In this document: one piece after another, positions 1 to 5,155 of the stretch
How positions within the stretch are numbered: the first letter of the stretch is position 1
How the letters are laid out: each line of letters opens with the position of its first letter
Assembly (NCBI GenBank): GCA_902783765.1
Contig: CACZSB010000210.1
Span: forward strand, 1 to 5,215
Length of the DNA: 5,215 bases
Direction: 5' to 3'
Source of the DNA: an uncultured Lachnospiraceae bacterium
Lineage (GTDB): Bacteria; Bacillota; Clostridia; Lachnospirales; Lachnospiraceae
Position numbers and translations under genes: made by a program
The notes under the pieces: model-generated
Database searches by the model: none
What the model was told of the DNA's origin: nothing
Seen by the model: the letters and a program-made list of their open reading frames with translations, nothing else

Positions 1-730
1 CCTGCTGTTTGATCAGCGTCAACATGGCCGGGCATAGCTTGTTGTTTTTCAACACCAGGGCTTCCCCGAAAAGGGCCCCGCATTTGGTGCCTCCAATATA
101 AAAAGCGTCGCAGAGAGCCCCCAGATCCTTTAGACTCACATCGTTTTCCGGGCAGGCCAGCCCATAGGCCAGCCGGGCTCCGTCCACATACAGGAACAGG
201 CCGAATTCATCCGCCACGGCCCGCAGAGCCTTCAGCTCCGCCAGGGAGTAAAGAGTGCCCAGCTCCGTGGGCTGGGAAATATAAATCCCCCCGGGGCATA
301 CCATGTGTGGATAGGTTTCATCTTCATAAAAGCGGCGGCAGTAATCCAAAACGTCCCGGGCGCTGATTTTTCCGTCCCGGGCCGGCAGGGCCAGAATCTT
401 ATGGCCCCCCAGCTCTATGGCCCCCGCTTCGTGGACGGCAATATGGCCGCTTTCCGCTGCCAAAACACCCTGATGGGGCTTAAGAAGAGCCCGAAGGCTC
501 AAGGCATTGGTCTGGGTGCCCCCCACCAAAAAAAAGATATCCGCTCGGGGGTTGCCCACCGCCCGGCGGATGCGCCGGCGGGCCTGCTCACTGAAATAAT
601 CCGTGCCGTAGCCGGGGGTATGGAGCAGATTGGTGCGGTTTAAAGCCCTGAGCAGGGCGGGATGGGCGCCGGCGGTATAATCGCTGGCCAACACAGGTTC
701 CGTGAATAATCGATAATACTGATCGGACAT
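1..730 (-). CDS. Threonine aldolase family protein, PLP-dependent (partial, C-terminus outside window)
   Basis: Reading the minus strand from the ATG at 730 gives 243 codons with no stop, running off the left edge. The product matches the beta-eliminating lyase/threonine aldolase fold-type I family. This family cleaves L-threonine or allo-threonine to glycine and acetaldehyde using PLP in the cytosol. Visible landmarks are SDYTAGAHP (16-24), GYGTD (40-44), the cofactor-binding GGTQTN (70-75), GHIAVHE (95-101) with the His expected to stack on PLP, GAIE..GHK (103-111), ISQPTELGTLYS (151-162), DGARL (183-187) with the Asp that should contact the PLP ring nitrogen, and GGTKCGALFGEA (213-224) with Lys216 as the likely Schiff-base lysine. 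Family members are about 340 residues, so roughly 100 are missing. The start is supported by AAAGGGG seven bases upstream. The subgroup differs from E. coli LtaE, so the exact substrate (threonine or another beta-hydroxy amino acid) is inferred. The gene is divergent from the response regulator. Confidence 0.93.
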   Translation of the reverse strand, partial: MSDQYYRLFTEPVLASDYTAGAHPALLRALNRTNLLHTPGYGTDYFSEQARRRIRRAVGNPRADIFFLVGGTQTNALSLRALLKPHQGVLAAESGHIAVHEAGAIELGGHKILALPARDGKISARDVLDYCRRFYEDETYPHMVCPGGIYISQPTELGTLYSLAELKALRAVADEFGLFLYVDGARLAYGLACPENDVSLKDLGALCDAFYIGGTKCGALFGEALVLKNNKLCPAMLTLIKQQ

Positions 731-767
731 GGCAGTCCCCTTTCCGGGTATTGTAAATCCCAGGAAT

Positions 768-796
768 ATTATACTCCCCTTTGGGGAAGGGGGCAA
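768..796 (-). promoter_or_regulatory. Sigma-A-type promoter of the threonine aldolase gene
   Basis: On the minus strand a TTGCCC -35 box (796-791) is followed after exactly 17 bases by a consensus TATAAT -10 box (773-768). This lies 37 bases before the start codon. The spacer contains the TCCCC-TTT-GGGGA palindrome listed separately. Assignment is by consensus only. Confidence 0.7.
775..787. repeat. Small palindrome in the aldolase promoter spacer, possible operator
   Basis: TCCCC-TTT-GGGGA is a perfect 5-bp inverted repeat with a 3-base centre, sitting between the -35 and -10 boxes of the threonine aldolase promoter. A repressor bound here would block polymerase, so it is a candidate operator. 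It is short and could be chance in a G/C-run-rich stretch. Confidence 0.3.
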
Positions 797-811
797 ACGG
801 ATTTTGTGCAC

Positions 812-839
812 TTGATTATTCTCATTTTTATATTATAAT
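812..839 (+). promoter_or_regulatory. Candidate promoter of the response regulator gene
   Basis: TTGATT (812-817) and TATAAT (834-839) are spaced by 16 bases and lie about 90 bases upstream of the regulator start. The surrounding 820-845 stretch is almost entirely A/T, so the exact -10 register could shift by a few bases. Together with the aldolase promoter it makes a divergent promoter pair. Confidence 0.55.
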
Positions 840-850
840 AATTATGAGAA

Positions 851-864
851 GTGGAGTCATCCAC
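851..864 (+). repeat. Inverted repeat in the response regulator leader
   Basis: GTGGA-GTCA-TCCAC has perfect 5-bp arms and a 4-base loop. It lies 12 bases after the candidate -10 box, so it would be at the very 5' end of the mRNA or act as a DNA operator overlapping the transcription start. It is a plausible autoregulatory site, but nothing in the sequence ties it to a given regulator. Confidence 0.35.
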
Positions 865-926
865 AGCATGTAATCTATGGGGATGCGACGTTTTATAACC
901 ATGTTACCAGGAAGAAAGGGGGAGAG

Positions 927-1550
927 ATGGAAATGACAGATGAAAGGAATATAACACTCCTGTACATTGATGATAATGAGGAGCAATGCCTTTTTTTTAA
1001 AAAGCTGTCCCAGGCGGCAGGCTGGCACTTTCTCATGGCCCAAAATGCCCAGGCCGGTTTAGTTGCTTTCCGTCAGCACATGCCCCAGCTGGTATTAATA
1101 GATTGCAGCAGGCCCTATACGGAGGGCTTAGAGTCCGTCCGCGGGATTCGTGCCCTTTCTGCGGCGGTGCCGGTGCTGGTTCTGTCCTCTGAGGATGATC
1201 AGAAGCTGGCGGATTCCTTTGCCCAGGCAGGGGCCAGTGACTGGGTGGTAAAGCCGATTAAAGCCTCCGATATCCTCAGCCGCCTTCGTCTGCACATAAT
1301 AATTTTGGAACATCAGCAGGCCTTCCTGGTTGATAAGGGGATCAATCAGGCTACCCTGGCTTTGATTCGACATCATCTGGCCCAGCAGATAAAGCCGGTA
1401 TCTTCCCGGGAAATCTCCGAAGGCACCGGCCTGGCCTATCAGACGGTCAGCCGCTACCTGCAGCATATGGTTGCCTATAAGATGATTCACATGGAGAGCA
1501 ATTACGGAAAGGTGGGCCGCCCCCAGCAATTATACAGTTTGCTGCCATAA
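927..1550 (+). CDS. Orphan response regulator: receiver domain plus CitB/DcuR-like winged HTH
   Basis: The 207-residue protein has an N-terminal CheY-like receiver (about 10-127) and a C-terminal DNA-binding domain (about 135-207). The receiver keeps the full phosphorylation site: the acidic pair Asp15-Asp16, phosphoacceptor Asp59, the Ser/Thr-position Ser87, and Lys109 followed by Pro110. It should therefore be switched by a histidine kinase, though none is in the window. The output domain has a helix-turn-helix at about 159-181 (SSREISEGTGLAYQTVSRYL) and a wing ending YGKVGRPQQLY (193-203). This YG.VGRP..Y signature resembles the CitB/DcuR/DctR class that controls C4-dicarboxylate and citrate use in other bacteria. 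The actual target here is unknown. The start is ambiguous: ATG 927 has AAGG seven bases upstream, while ATG 933 (Met3) has GGAG eight bases upstream. A hairpin terminator follows the stop. Confidence 0.9.
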   Translation: MEMTDERNITLLYIDDNEEQCLFFKKLSQAAGWHFLMAQNAQAGLVAFRQHMPQLVLIDCSRPYTEGLESVRGIRALSAAVPVLVLSSEDDQKLADSFAQAGASDWVVKPIKASDILSRLRLHIIILEHQQAFLVDKGINQATLALIRHHLAQQIKPVSSREISEGTGLAYQTVSRYLQHMVAYKMIHMESNYGKVGRPQQLYSLLP

Positions 1551-1579
1551 GACGGGCCGTGTACAATGAATAATATACG

Positions 1580-1608
1580 AAAAAAGCTGCTGTTACAGCA
1601 GCTTTTTT
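1580..1608. terminator. Bidirectional Rho-independent terminator (regulator / tRNA-Lys)
   Basis: Six A, then GCTGCTG, a TTA loop, CAGCAGC and six T form a perfect 7-bp GC-rich stem flanked by A and T tracts. It is a textbook terminator on both strands. It lies 29 bases after the regulator stop and begins 1 base after the 3' end of the convergent tRNA-Lys gene, so one element serves both transcripts. Confidence 0.93.
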
Positions 1609-1609
1609 G

Positions 1610-1682
1610 TGGGCCATCAGGGACTCGAACCCTGGACACCCTGATTAAGAGTCAGGTGCTCTACCAACTGAGCTAATGGCCC
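1610..1682 (-). tRNA. tRNA-Lys, anticodon CTT
   Basis: The minus strand folds into a 73-base cloverleaf: acceptor GGGCCAT/ATGGCCC (7 bp), D arm GCTC...GAGC, anticodon stem CCTGA/TCAGG with loop CTCTTAA, variable GTGTC, T stem CAGGG/CCCTG with loop TTCGAGT, and discriminator A. The anticodon CTT reads AAG lysine codons. The 3' CCA is not encoded (the next bases are CAA), so it must be added by CCA-adding enzyme. The gene is transcribed alone, with a promoter just upstream and a bidirectional terminator directly after. Confidence 0.97.
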
Positions 1683-1694
1683 GGAACCTTGAAT

Positions 1695-1723
1695 AATATA
1701 AGGCATTTCTTTCGGAAAAGCAA
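1695..1723 (-). promoter_or_regulatory. Promoter of tRNA-Lys
   Basis: On the minus strand TTGCTT (1723-1718) and TATATT (1700-1695) are separated by 17 bases. The -10 box ends 12 bases before the mature tRNA 5' end, leaving a leader of only about five bases for RNase P to remove. Confidence 0.75.
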
Positions 1724-1753
1724 GGGGCAGAAGCTAAATAATAGAAAAAGATT

Positions 1754-1777
1754 TTAAGAAGCACCTAAGATTCTTAA
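1754..1777. repeat. Inverted repeat between divergent tRNA-Lys and zinc-ribbon gene promoters
   Basis: TTAAGAA and TTCTTAA are perfect 7-bp arms around a 10-base centre. The element sits upstream of the -35 boxes of both divergent promoters. It lacks a T-tract and GC content, so it is not a terminator. It may be a regulator-binding site or just A/T-rich chance symmetry. Confidence 0.3.
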
Positions 1778-1807
1778 GGAAAACAGAGAAGGAATCGGGG
1801 CTAACCC

Positions 1808-1836
1808 TTGTATTTTGCAGGATGATTCGTTATAAT
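1808..1836 (+). promoter_or_regulatory. Promoter of the zinc-ribbon/propeller protein gene
   Basis: TTGTAT (1808-1813), a 17-base spacer and a consensus TATAAT (1831-1836) lie 63 bases before the chosen ATG at 1900. The predicted transcript start near 1843 is downstream of an earlier in-frame ATG at 1822, which argues that ATG 1822 is not the real start. The leader contains two weak stem-loops (CGGAAA/TTTCCG and CGGG/CCCG). Confidence 0.78.
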
Positions 1837-1899
1837 GAGCCGGAAAAGAGAAAAGCTTTCCGCGGGTCCAAAGCCCGGGAAGGACGGGAGGTCAATAAA

Positions 1900-3501
1900 A
1901 TGATTATTTGTCCGAGTTGCTCGACGCAGGCTGAGGACGGCACCAAGTATTGTGCCACTTGCGGTACCAGACTGCCCGACAAAGCAGTGGAAGAAACGGT
2001 GAAAGCCGTGGAAGAAACGGTTAATACCGTGGAGGAAACGGCAAAAAACGAGGAGGAAACAGTGAATACGGCGGAGGAATCCGCAAGCTTCACCCTGCTG
2101 GAGGAAGAAGCGGCCCCTAAGAAGGGCATTAAGCTGGGCCTGCATCCCAAGAAGCTCATGCTTTACGGCGGCGTGGCCCTTTTGCTTATCCTGGCCCTGG
2201 TTTTGCTTCCCAAAATCTTTGCCGGCGGCGGCTCCGGGGGTCTTTCCGATTATGTGATGGTTATAAACGGCGATGGCGAATGGATCGGCATCAGCAAATC
2301 CGGCCAGTTGGTCAAAAGGGAATCCGACGCCAGAATGTACGGCGGTGACGTCAGCGGCGACGGCTCCAAGATGTTCATGATCTCCTCGGAGGATGAGCTT
2401 TGGATTTTTGACGGCAAAAAGTATACCCAGGTGGCTTCCGATGTGGATACCGCCCTCTTCAGTTTTGACGGCAGTACCCTGGCTTACCTGAGCTCCGATG
2501 AAGATCTGTATCTTTACAAAAACGGAAAGTCCCAGAAGGTGGCAGGGGATATTTATTCCATGGATGCCATTTCCCCTGACGGAAAAGCAGTGGCTTACCG
2601 GAAGCGGGGGGATGATTCGACCCGTCGTTCCTATTATTATGACGGAAAAGAGCACGAGCTGGGCAAGAACGTAACCGTCAAGGCACTGTCCCAGGGCGGC
2701 CGCTATGTGTATTTCAGCAATAGTGAAGGCAAGCTTTACGTGCAGCCCGGTTCCAACAGCGACAAGCGAGTCCGTCTGCTGGAGAACAGCTCCTTCTTCT
2801 ATCTGAATAAGAGCGGCACCCAGTTTATCGGCTATGACGGAACGAAAATGTATTTCAGCGAAAATGGCAAGGAACGGGAAGATCTCGGCAAGAACAGCTT
2901 AAAGCCCCTGGTGAGTATCAGCGGAAACGTTAGTGCCCCCTTCCTTCCCTGGGATAGCCTGAAGAATCAGCTCTATACCCACTATAGCAGCGGCAGCTAT
3001 GCCATTTATCGTCTTAGCAGCAAGCTGGAAACGAACAGCCTAATTTCCAAGGCAGAGGATATTGTGCTTTTCAACGACGGAAAGCATGTCAGCTATCTGA
3101 AAAACAACAAGCTGTATCTGTTGGATGCCTCCCAGAACAATCCCAATCCCAAGGAACTGGCCGTAGAGGTGAGGGATTATATTCCCGCTTATAACGGCAA
3201 GCTTTTCCTTTACGAGAACGAGGACGGAGCCACCTTTACTGTCAACACCAGCGGAAAATCCTCTAAGGTCCTGGATGAAACGGTGGATGACTGGACCCCG
3301 GTGGGAGATGGCGCTTTCCTGTATATTTTGGATGATACGCTTTACTATACCAAAGGCGGCAAGGGCAGCAAGGTCAGCGGCATCGGCGCCGATGTGAATA
3401 GGATGCAGAGTATGGTTCTGTATTGCCTTGTGGGAGACGATGATGACACGGTTTATTTCACCAAGGACGGGAAGAAGCTCAGTGTCATATACAAAGATTG
3501 A
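1900..3501 (+). CDS. Zinc-ribbon, single-TM membrane protein with beta-propeller-like extracellular domain
   Basis: The 533-residue protein is modular. A zinc ribbon comes first (Cys4, Cys7, Cys18, Cys21: CPSC then CATC). Five tandem acidic heptads of VEETVNT type follow (30-64), then a basic linker (74-85), one transmembrane helix (about 86-103), and a large outer domain (about 115-533). Motifs SGDGS (152), SFDGS (188) and SPDGK (225) recur every 36-37 residues, each followed by hydrophobic strands and an L(Y/W)(I/L) strand. This resembles PD40/TolB/WD40-like propeller blades. There is no signal peptide or enzyme motif. The zinc ribbon should face the cytoplasm and the propeller the outside. 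Such proteins are common in Clostridia with unknown roles; sensing or scaffolding is only a guess. The ATG at 1900 is chosen because GGGAGG lies eight bases upstream and the promoter lies downstream of the other in-frame ATG at 1822, which would add 26 unlikely residues. Confidence 0.88.
   Translation: MIICPSCSTQAEDGTKYCATCGTRLPDKAVEETVKAVEETVNTVEETAKNEEETVNTAEESASFTLLEEEAAPKKGIKLGLHPKKLMLYGGVALLLILALVLLPKIFAGGGSGGLSDYVMVINGDGEWIGISKSGQLVKRESDARMYGGDVSGDGSKMFMISSEDELWIFDGKKYTQVASDVDTALFSFDGSTLAYLSSDEDLYLYKNGKSQKVAGDIYSMDAISPDGKAVAYRKRGDDSTRRSYYYDGKEHELGKNVTVKALSQGGRYVYFSNSEGKLYVQPGSNSDKRVRLLENSSFFYLNKSGTQFIGYDGTKMYFSENGKEREDLGKNSLKPLVSISGNVSAPFLPWDSLKNQLYTHYSSGSYAIYRLSSKLETNSLISKAEDIVLFNDGKHVSYLKNNKLYLLDASQNNPNPKELAVEVRDYIPAYNGKLFLYENEDGATFTVNTSGKSSKVLDETVDDWTPVGDGAFLYILDDTLYYTKGGKGSKVSGIGADVNRMQSMVLYCLVGDDDDTVYFTKDGKKLSVIYKD
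1987..2091 (+). repeat. Five-copy 21-bp in-frame tandem repeat encoding acidic heptads
   Basis: Five consecutive 21-bp units encode VEETVKA, VEETVNT, VEETAKN, EEETVNT and AEESASF. Copies 1 to 3 share GTGGA[AG]GAAACGG at their starts; copies 4 and 5 have diverged. The unit is exactly seven codons, so gain or loss of copies keeps the frame. The heptad V-E-E-T-V/A pattern could form a negatively charged coiled coil or flexible linker between the zinc ribbon and the membrane helix. Confidence 0.85.
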
Positions 3502-3517
3502 TTAAGTAAATGTTTTC

Positions 3518-3540
3518 AGGGGCGGCCACTGGCCGCCCCT
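3518..3540. repeat. GC-rich perfect hairpin at the convergent gene junction
   Basis: AGGGGCGGCC-ACT-GGCCGCCCCT is a perfect 10-bp stem with a 3-base loop. It lies 16 bases after the zinc-ribbon gene stop and overlaps the first two positions of the kinase stop codon (TAG, 3541-3539). No T-tract follows on either strand, so it is not a classical intrinsic terminator, though it may block or stabilise 3' ends of both transcripts. Its form also recalls dispersed GGGGCGG intergenic palindromes found in some Clostridia. Confidence 0.75.
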
Positions 3541-4462
3541 ACTGCATGATGCTGATTTTTATATCGGCTGTCTGAAATACGATCCGATCTGTTTTTTCAC
3601 CCAATTCCCCATCTGTGTGCATCCACAGGGCTTGATCCAGCTGCAGCTCCGCCTTTTGGCATCGCAGATAATGGACCCCCTTCATTTTGATATGACGACC
3701 TTTAAAGACCGAGGCGGCCAGGCAGAGGATGAAGCGAAAGTGATTCCGCGCCGTAATCAGGCACAAATCCAGCTGGCCATCCCCGGGCAGCGCTTTGGGA
3801 GCAAAATAAAAGCCGCCCCCTTCGTAGGGCAGGTTGTGAGCAGACAAAAAGGCCATGTTTTTGAATTCCAACACTTTTTTGCCCCCATCCAGCGTGAGTG
3901 TTCCCCCCACAAGGGGACAGAAAAGCATGTTTTTGATTCCGTAAAAAAAATAAGTTAAAAAGCCGAGTTTCAGACGATTCAGTCGTTTTTTCAGCTTGCC
4001 CTTCAGCATGTCAGCACAGACCGCCGCATCAAAGCCGATTCCCCCGGACACCATAAAACGGCGGTCTGCCCGGCCCGGGACCTGGGCCAGTCCGATATCC
4101 ACCGCCCTGGGGGACAGGTTGCTGTGGTCCACCGCCAGAGAGGGCGCATTTTTCGCATTTATGGGAAGGCCGATGCCCCGGGCAAAGTCGTTGCCGGAGC
4201 CGTAGGGCACATAAAAAACCGGCGGATAGCTTTCCACAGGACCTGCCGCCAGTTCATTCAGGGTTCCGTCACCGCCTACCACCCCCAGCATGTCCGTATC
4301 CAGCTGGGAAAGTTCCCCCGCCAGCTGAGCGATATGGCCCGGGTGCGTGGTTTCCCGCACCTCGTGACTGATACCGGCCTGCTCCAAAGCCTGGGATATG
4401 GCTTTCATGCAGCTGCCGGCATGCCAGGATTTGGCGGCGGGATTCAGGATGAAACGGATCAT
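3539..4462 (-). CDS. Diacylglycerol kinase-type lipid kinase (YegS/BmrU/DgkB family)
   Basis: The 307-residue product is close to the usual length of the DAGK catalytic-domain family (B. subtilis DgkB is about 303). Visible motifs are ILNPAA at the start (5-10), the nucleotide-binding VVGGDGTLNE (61-70), PYGSGNDFARG (86-96), GIGFDAA (141-147), PYEGGGFYFAP (212-222), the DGQLDL metal/regulatory segment (228-233) and DGE (284-286), which holds the expected catalytic acidic residue. In the family these enzymes transfer phosphate from ATP to a lipid such as diacylglycerol, often recycling it into phosphatidate after lipoteichoic acid synthesis. The lipid substrate here cannot be read from sequence. 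The protein has no clear transmembrane helix and likely acts peripherally at the inner membrane face. ATG 4462 has GAGG five bases upstream. Only 28 bases separate it from the upstream tRNA-Met gene, and no separate promoter is visible. Confidence 0.93.
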   Translation of the reverse strand: MIRFILNPAAKSWHAGSCMKAISQALEQAGISHEVRETTHPGHIAQLAGELSQLDTDMLGVVGGDGTLNELAAGPVESYPPVFYVPYGSGNDFARGIGLPINAKNAPSLAVDHSNLSPRAVDIGLAQVPGRADRRFMVSGGIGFDAAVCADMLKGKLKKRLNRLKLGFLTYFFYGIKNMLFCPLVGGTLTLDGGKKVLEFKNMAFLSAHNLPYEGGGFYFAPKALPGDGQLDLCLITARNHFRFILCLAASVFKGRHIKMKGVHYLRCQKAELQLDQALWMHTDGELGEKTDRIVFQTADIKISIMQ

Positions 4463-4483
4463 GGTTTCCTCGTTTTACAAAAT

Positions 4484-4489
4484 AAAAAA
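4484..4489 (-). terminator. T-tract directly after tRNA-Met, possible weak terminator
   Basis: On the minus strand, one C and then six T (followed by ATTTT) come right after the tRNA discriminator base. There is no separate hairpin; only the tRNA fold itself precedes the tract. Termination may be partial, letting polymerase continue into the kinase gene whose ribosome binding site lies just beyond. Confidence 0.4.
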
Positions 4490-4490
4490 G

Positions 4491-4564
4491 TAGCGGAGGA
4501 CGGATTTGAACCGCCGACACTGCGGGTATGAACCGCATGCTCTCGCCAACTGAGCTACTCCGCC
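4491..4564 (-). tRNA. Elongator tRNA-Met, anticodon CAT
   Basis: The minus strand gives a 74-base cloverleaf: acceptor GGCGGAG/CTCCGCT with a G1-U72 wobble, D arm GCTC...GAGC, anticodon stem TGCGG/CCGCA with loop TTCATAC, variable GTGTC, T stem GGCGG/CCGTC with one G-U pair, and discriminator A. It is called elongator Met because the initiator's three G-C pairs (GGG/CCC) in the anticodon stem are absent, and because the GGCGG..GTAGCTCAG start and CCGCTA end resemble B. subtilis elongator tRNA-Met rather than tRNA-Ile2. CCA is not encoded (the next bases are CTT). Confidence 0.94.
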
Positions 4565-4582
4565 ACGCAAGGCGCAATCCAT

Positions 4583-4611
4583 AATTTACATCCTGGGCCA
4601 GAAATTGTCAA
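4583..4611 (-). promoter_or_regulatory. Promoter of tRNA-Met (and perhaps the lipid kinase)
   Basis: On the minus strand a perfect TTGACA (4611-4606) is followed after 17 bases by TAAATT (4588-4583). The -10 box ends 18 bases before the tRNA. It lies downstream of the 91-residue protein gene and is the only good promoter I see upstream of the kinase. Confidence 0.78.
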
Positions 4612-4642
4612 GGGGTTTTCCAAAAGATTTGGGGGTTTTTCC
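4612..4642. repeat. Short direct repeat GGGGTTTTCC / GGGGTTTTTCC
   Basis: GGGGTTTTCC (4612-4621) is repeated as GGGGTTTTTCC (4632-4642) with 10 bases between. It abuts the -35 box of the tRNA-Met promoter on the upstream side. The intervening bases form a weak CCAAA/TTTGG stem. No terminator for the upstream small gene is clear here. Confidence 0.35.
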
Positions 4643-4650
4643 GCCGGATT

Positions 4651-4926
4651 TCAGCTAACTTCTCCGTCTTCCCCGATTACCTGGAATTCCAGGTAATCAA
4701 AGCTGATGCTTTCCACAAAGGAGTCCTGACGGAAGCGGGTCCGGGCGATTTTCTGAAAGTCCTTCACATTGGGTTTTAGCCAGATGGGAACAGGCAGATC
4801 CAGCTGCCGGCAGCTTTCCTCCAGGGCCTTAAATACTTTCATGGTTCGGCTTTCTTCGCCGTTTATTTCGCAGGTATAGTCTTTTATCAAGTGGTTGTCC
4901 TGCATGATTTTGGCCCAGAATCGCAT
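4651..4926 (-). CDS. Conserved-looking 91-residue protein of unknown function
   Basis: This small soluble protein begins MRFWAKIMQDNHLIKDYTCEI and ends in a beta-rich FDYLEFQVIGEDGEVS. It has no signal peptide, membrane segment, cysteine cluster or catalytic motif that I recognise. Central features are KVFKALEESCRQLDLPVPIWLKPN (30-53) and a basic/aromatic ARTRFRQDSF stretch (61-70). The pattern (short beta hairpin, helix, IWL, then FDYLE.QV strand) resembles a hypothetical family I associate with Clostridia, but I cannot name a domain. It is judged a real gene from its good ribosome binding site (GGGAGG six bases before the ATG at 4926), its coherent composition, and its placement between tRNA genes without overlap. 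Its promoter is weak to the eye. It stops 86 bases before tRNA-Met. Confidence 0.85.
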   Translation of the reverse strand: MRFWAKIMQDNHLIKDYTCEINGEESRTMKVFKALEESCRQLDLPVPIWLKPNVKDFQKIARTRFRQDSFVESISFDYLEFQVIGEDGEVS

Positions 4927-4974
4927 GTGATGCCTCCCTCTGACATGTGGGTTTAATTCGGTGCCCCCTTAGGA

Positions 4975-5003
4975 TTGACAAAGTGGTTTCCCTGGAGTAC
5001 AAT
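4975..5003 (+). promoter_or_regulatory. Promoter of tRNA-Thr
   Basis: TTGACA (4975-4980), a 17-base spacer and TACAAT (4998-5003) form a near-consensus promoter whose -10 ends 23 bases before the tRNA. The TTGACAA reads TTGTCAA on the other strand, where it could serve as a -35 box for the divergent 91-residue protein gene. Confidence 0.85.
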
Positions 5004-5026
5004 AGGCACCGTCCTAAAGACAAAAA

Positions 5027-5098
<72 letters not shown>

Positions 5099-5099
<1 letters not shown>

Positions 5100-5104
5100 T
5101 TTTT
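5099..5104 (+). terminator. T-tract fused to the 3' end of tRNA-Thr
   Basis: Six T begin at the tRNA discriminator position, and no independent hairpin follows. The tRNA's own acceptor/T-arm fold may act as the terminator stem. This is suggested by position only. Confidence 0.4.
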
Positions 5105-5155
5105 CATGCCCATCATACGGGATTCTTCCTTCTATTTCAATACCGTGTTTCTTGC

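Noticed and set aside
305..643. Plus-strand open frame of 112 codons at the left end
   Set aside because: It is antisense to the threonine aldolase, whose minus-strand frame shows all family motifs.
1128..1529. Minus-strand frame opposite the response regulator
   Set aside because: It overlaps a clear receiver/HTH protein and has no start signals or recognisable motifs.
1822..1899. 26-codon N-terminal extension of the zinc-ribbon protein from ATG 1822
   Set aside because: The TATAAT box at 1831-1836 lies inside it, ATG 1822 has no ribosome binding site, and the zinc ribbon naturally begins at ATG 1900 with GGGAGG upstream.
1801..2655. Long minus-strand open frame opposite the zinc-ribbon gene
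   Set aside because: The plus-strand frame has a promoter, a ribosome binding site, a zinc ribbon and a TM helix. The minus frame is a low-complexity His/Phe-rich shadow of the acidic repeats and Gly-rich codons.
4124..4531. Plus-strand open frame ending in AEDGFEPPTLRV
   Set aside because: Its C-terminus is the antisense of tRNA-Met (a well-known kind of spurious protein ending), and the rest is the antisense of the lipid kinase, whose motifs are unambiguous.
4491..4564. Initiator tRNA-fMet or tRNA-Ile2 reading of the CAT tRNA
   Set aside because: The initiator's three consecutive G-C pairs in the anticodon stem are missing, and the overall sequence follows elongator Met rather than the Ile2 pattern.
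4269..4577. Minus-strand open frame with SSSVGESMRFIPAVSAVQIRPPL
   Set aside because: It is translated from the tRNA-Met gene itself and then an alternative frame of the kinase; there is no ribosome binding site.
4612..4642. Possible terminator for the 91-residue gene
   Set aside because: Only a weak 5-bp CCAAA/TTTGG stem is present, and its T-run follows on the plus strand, not on the strand of the gene.
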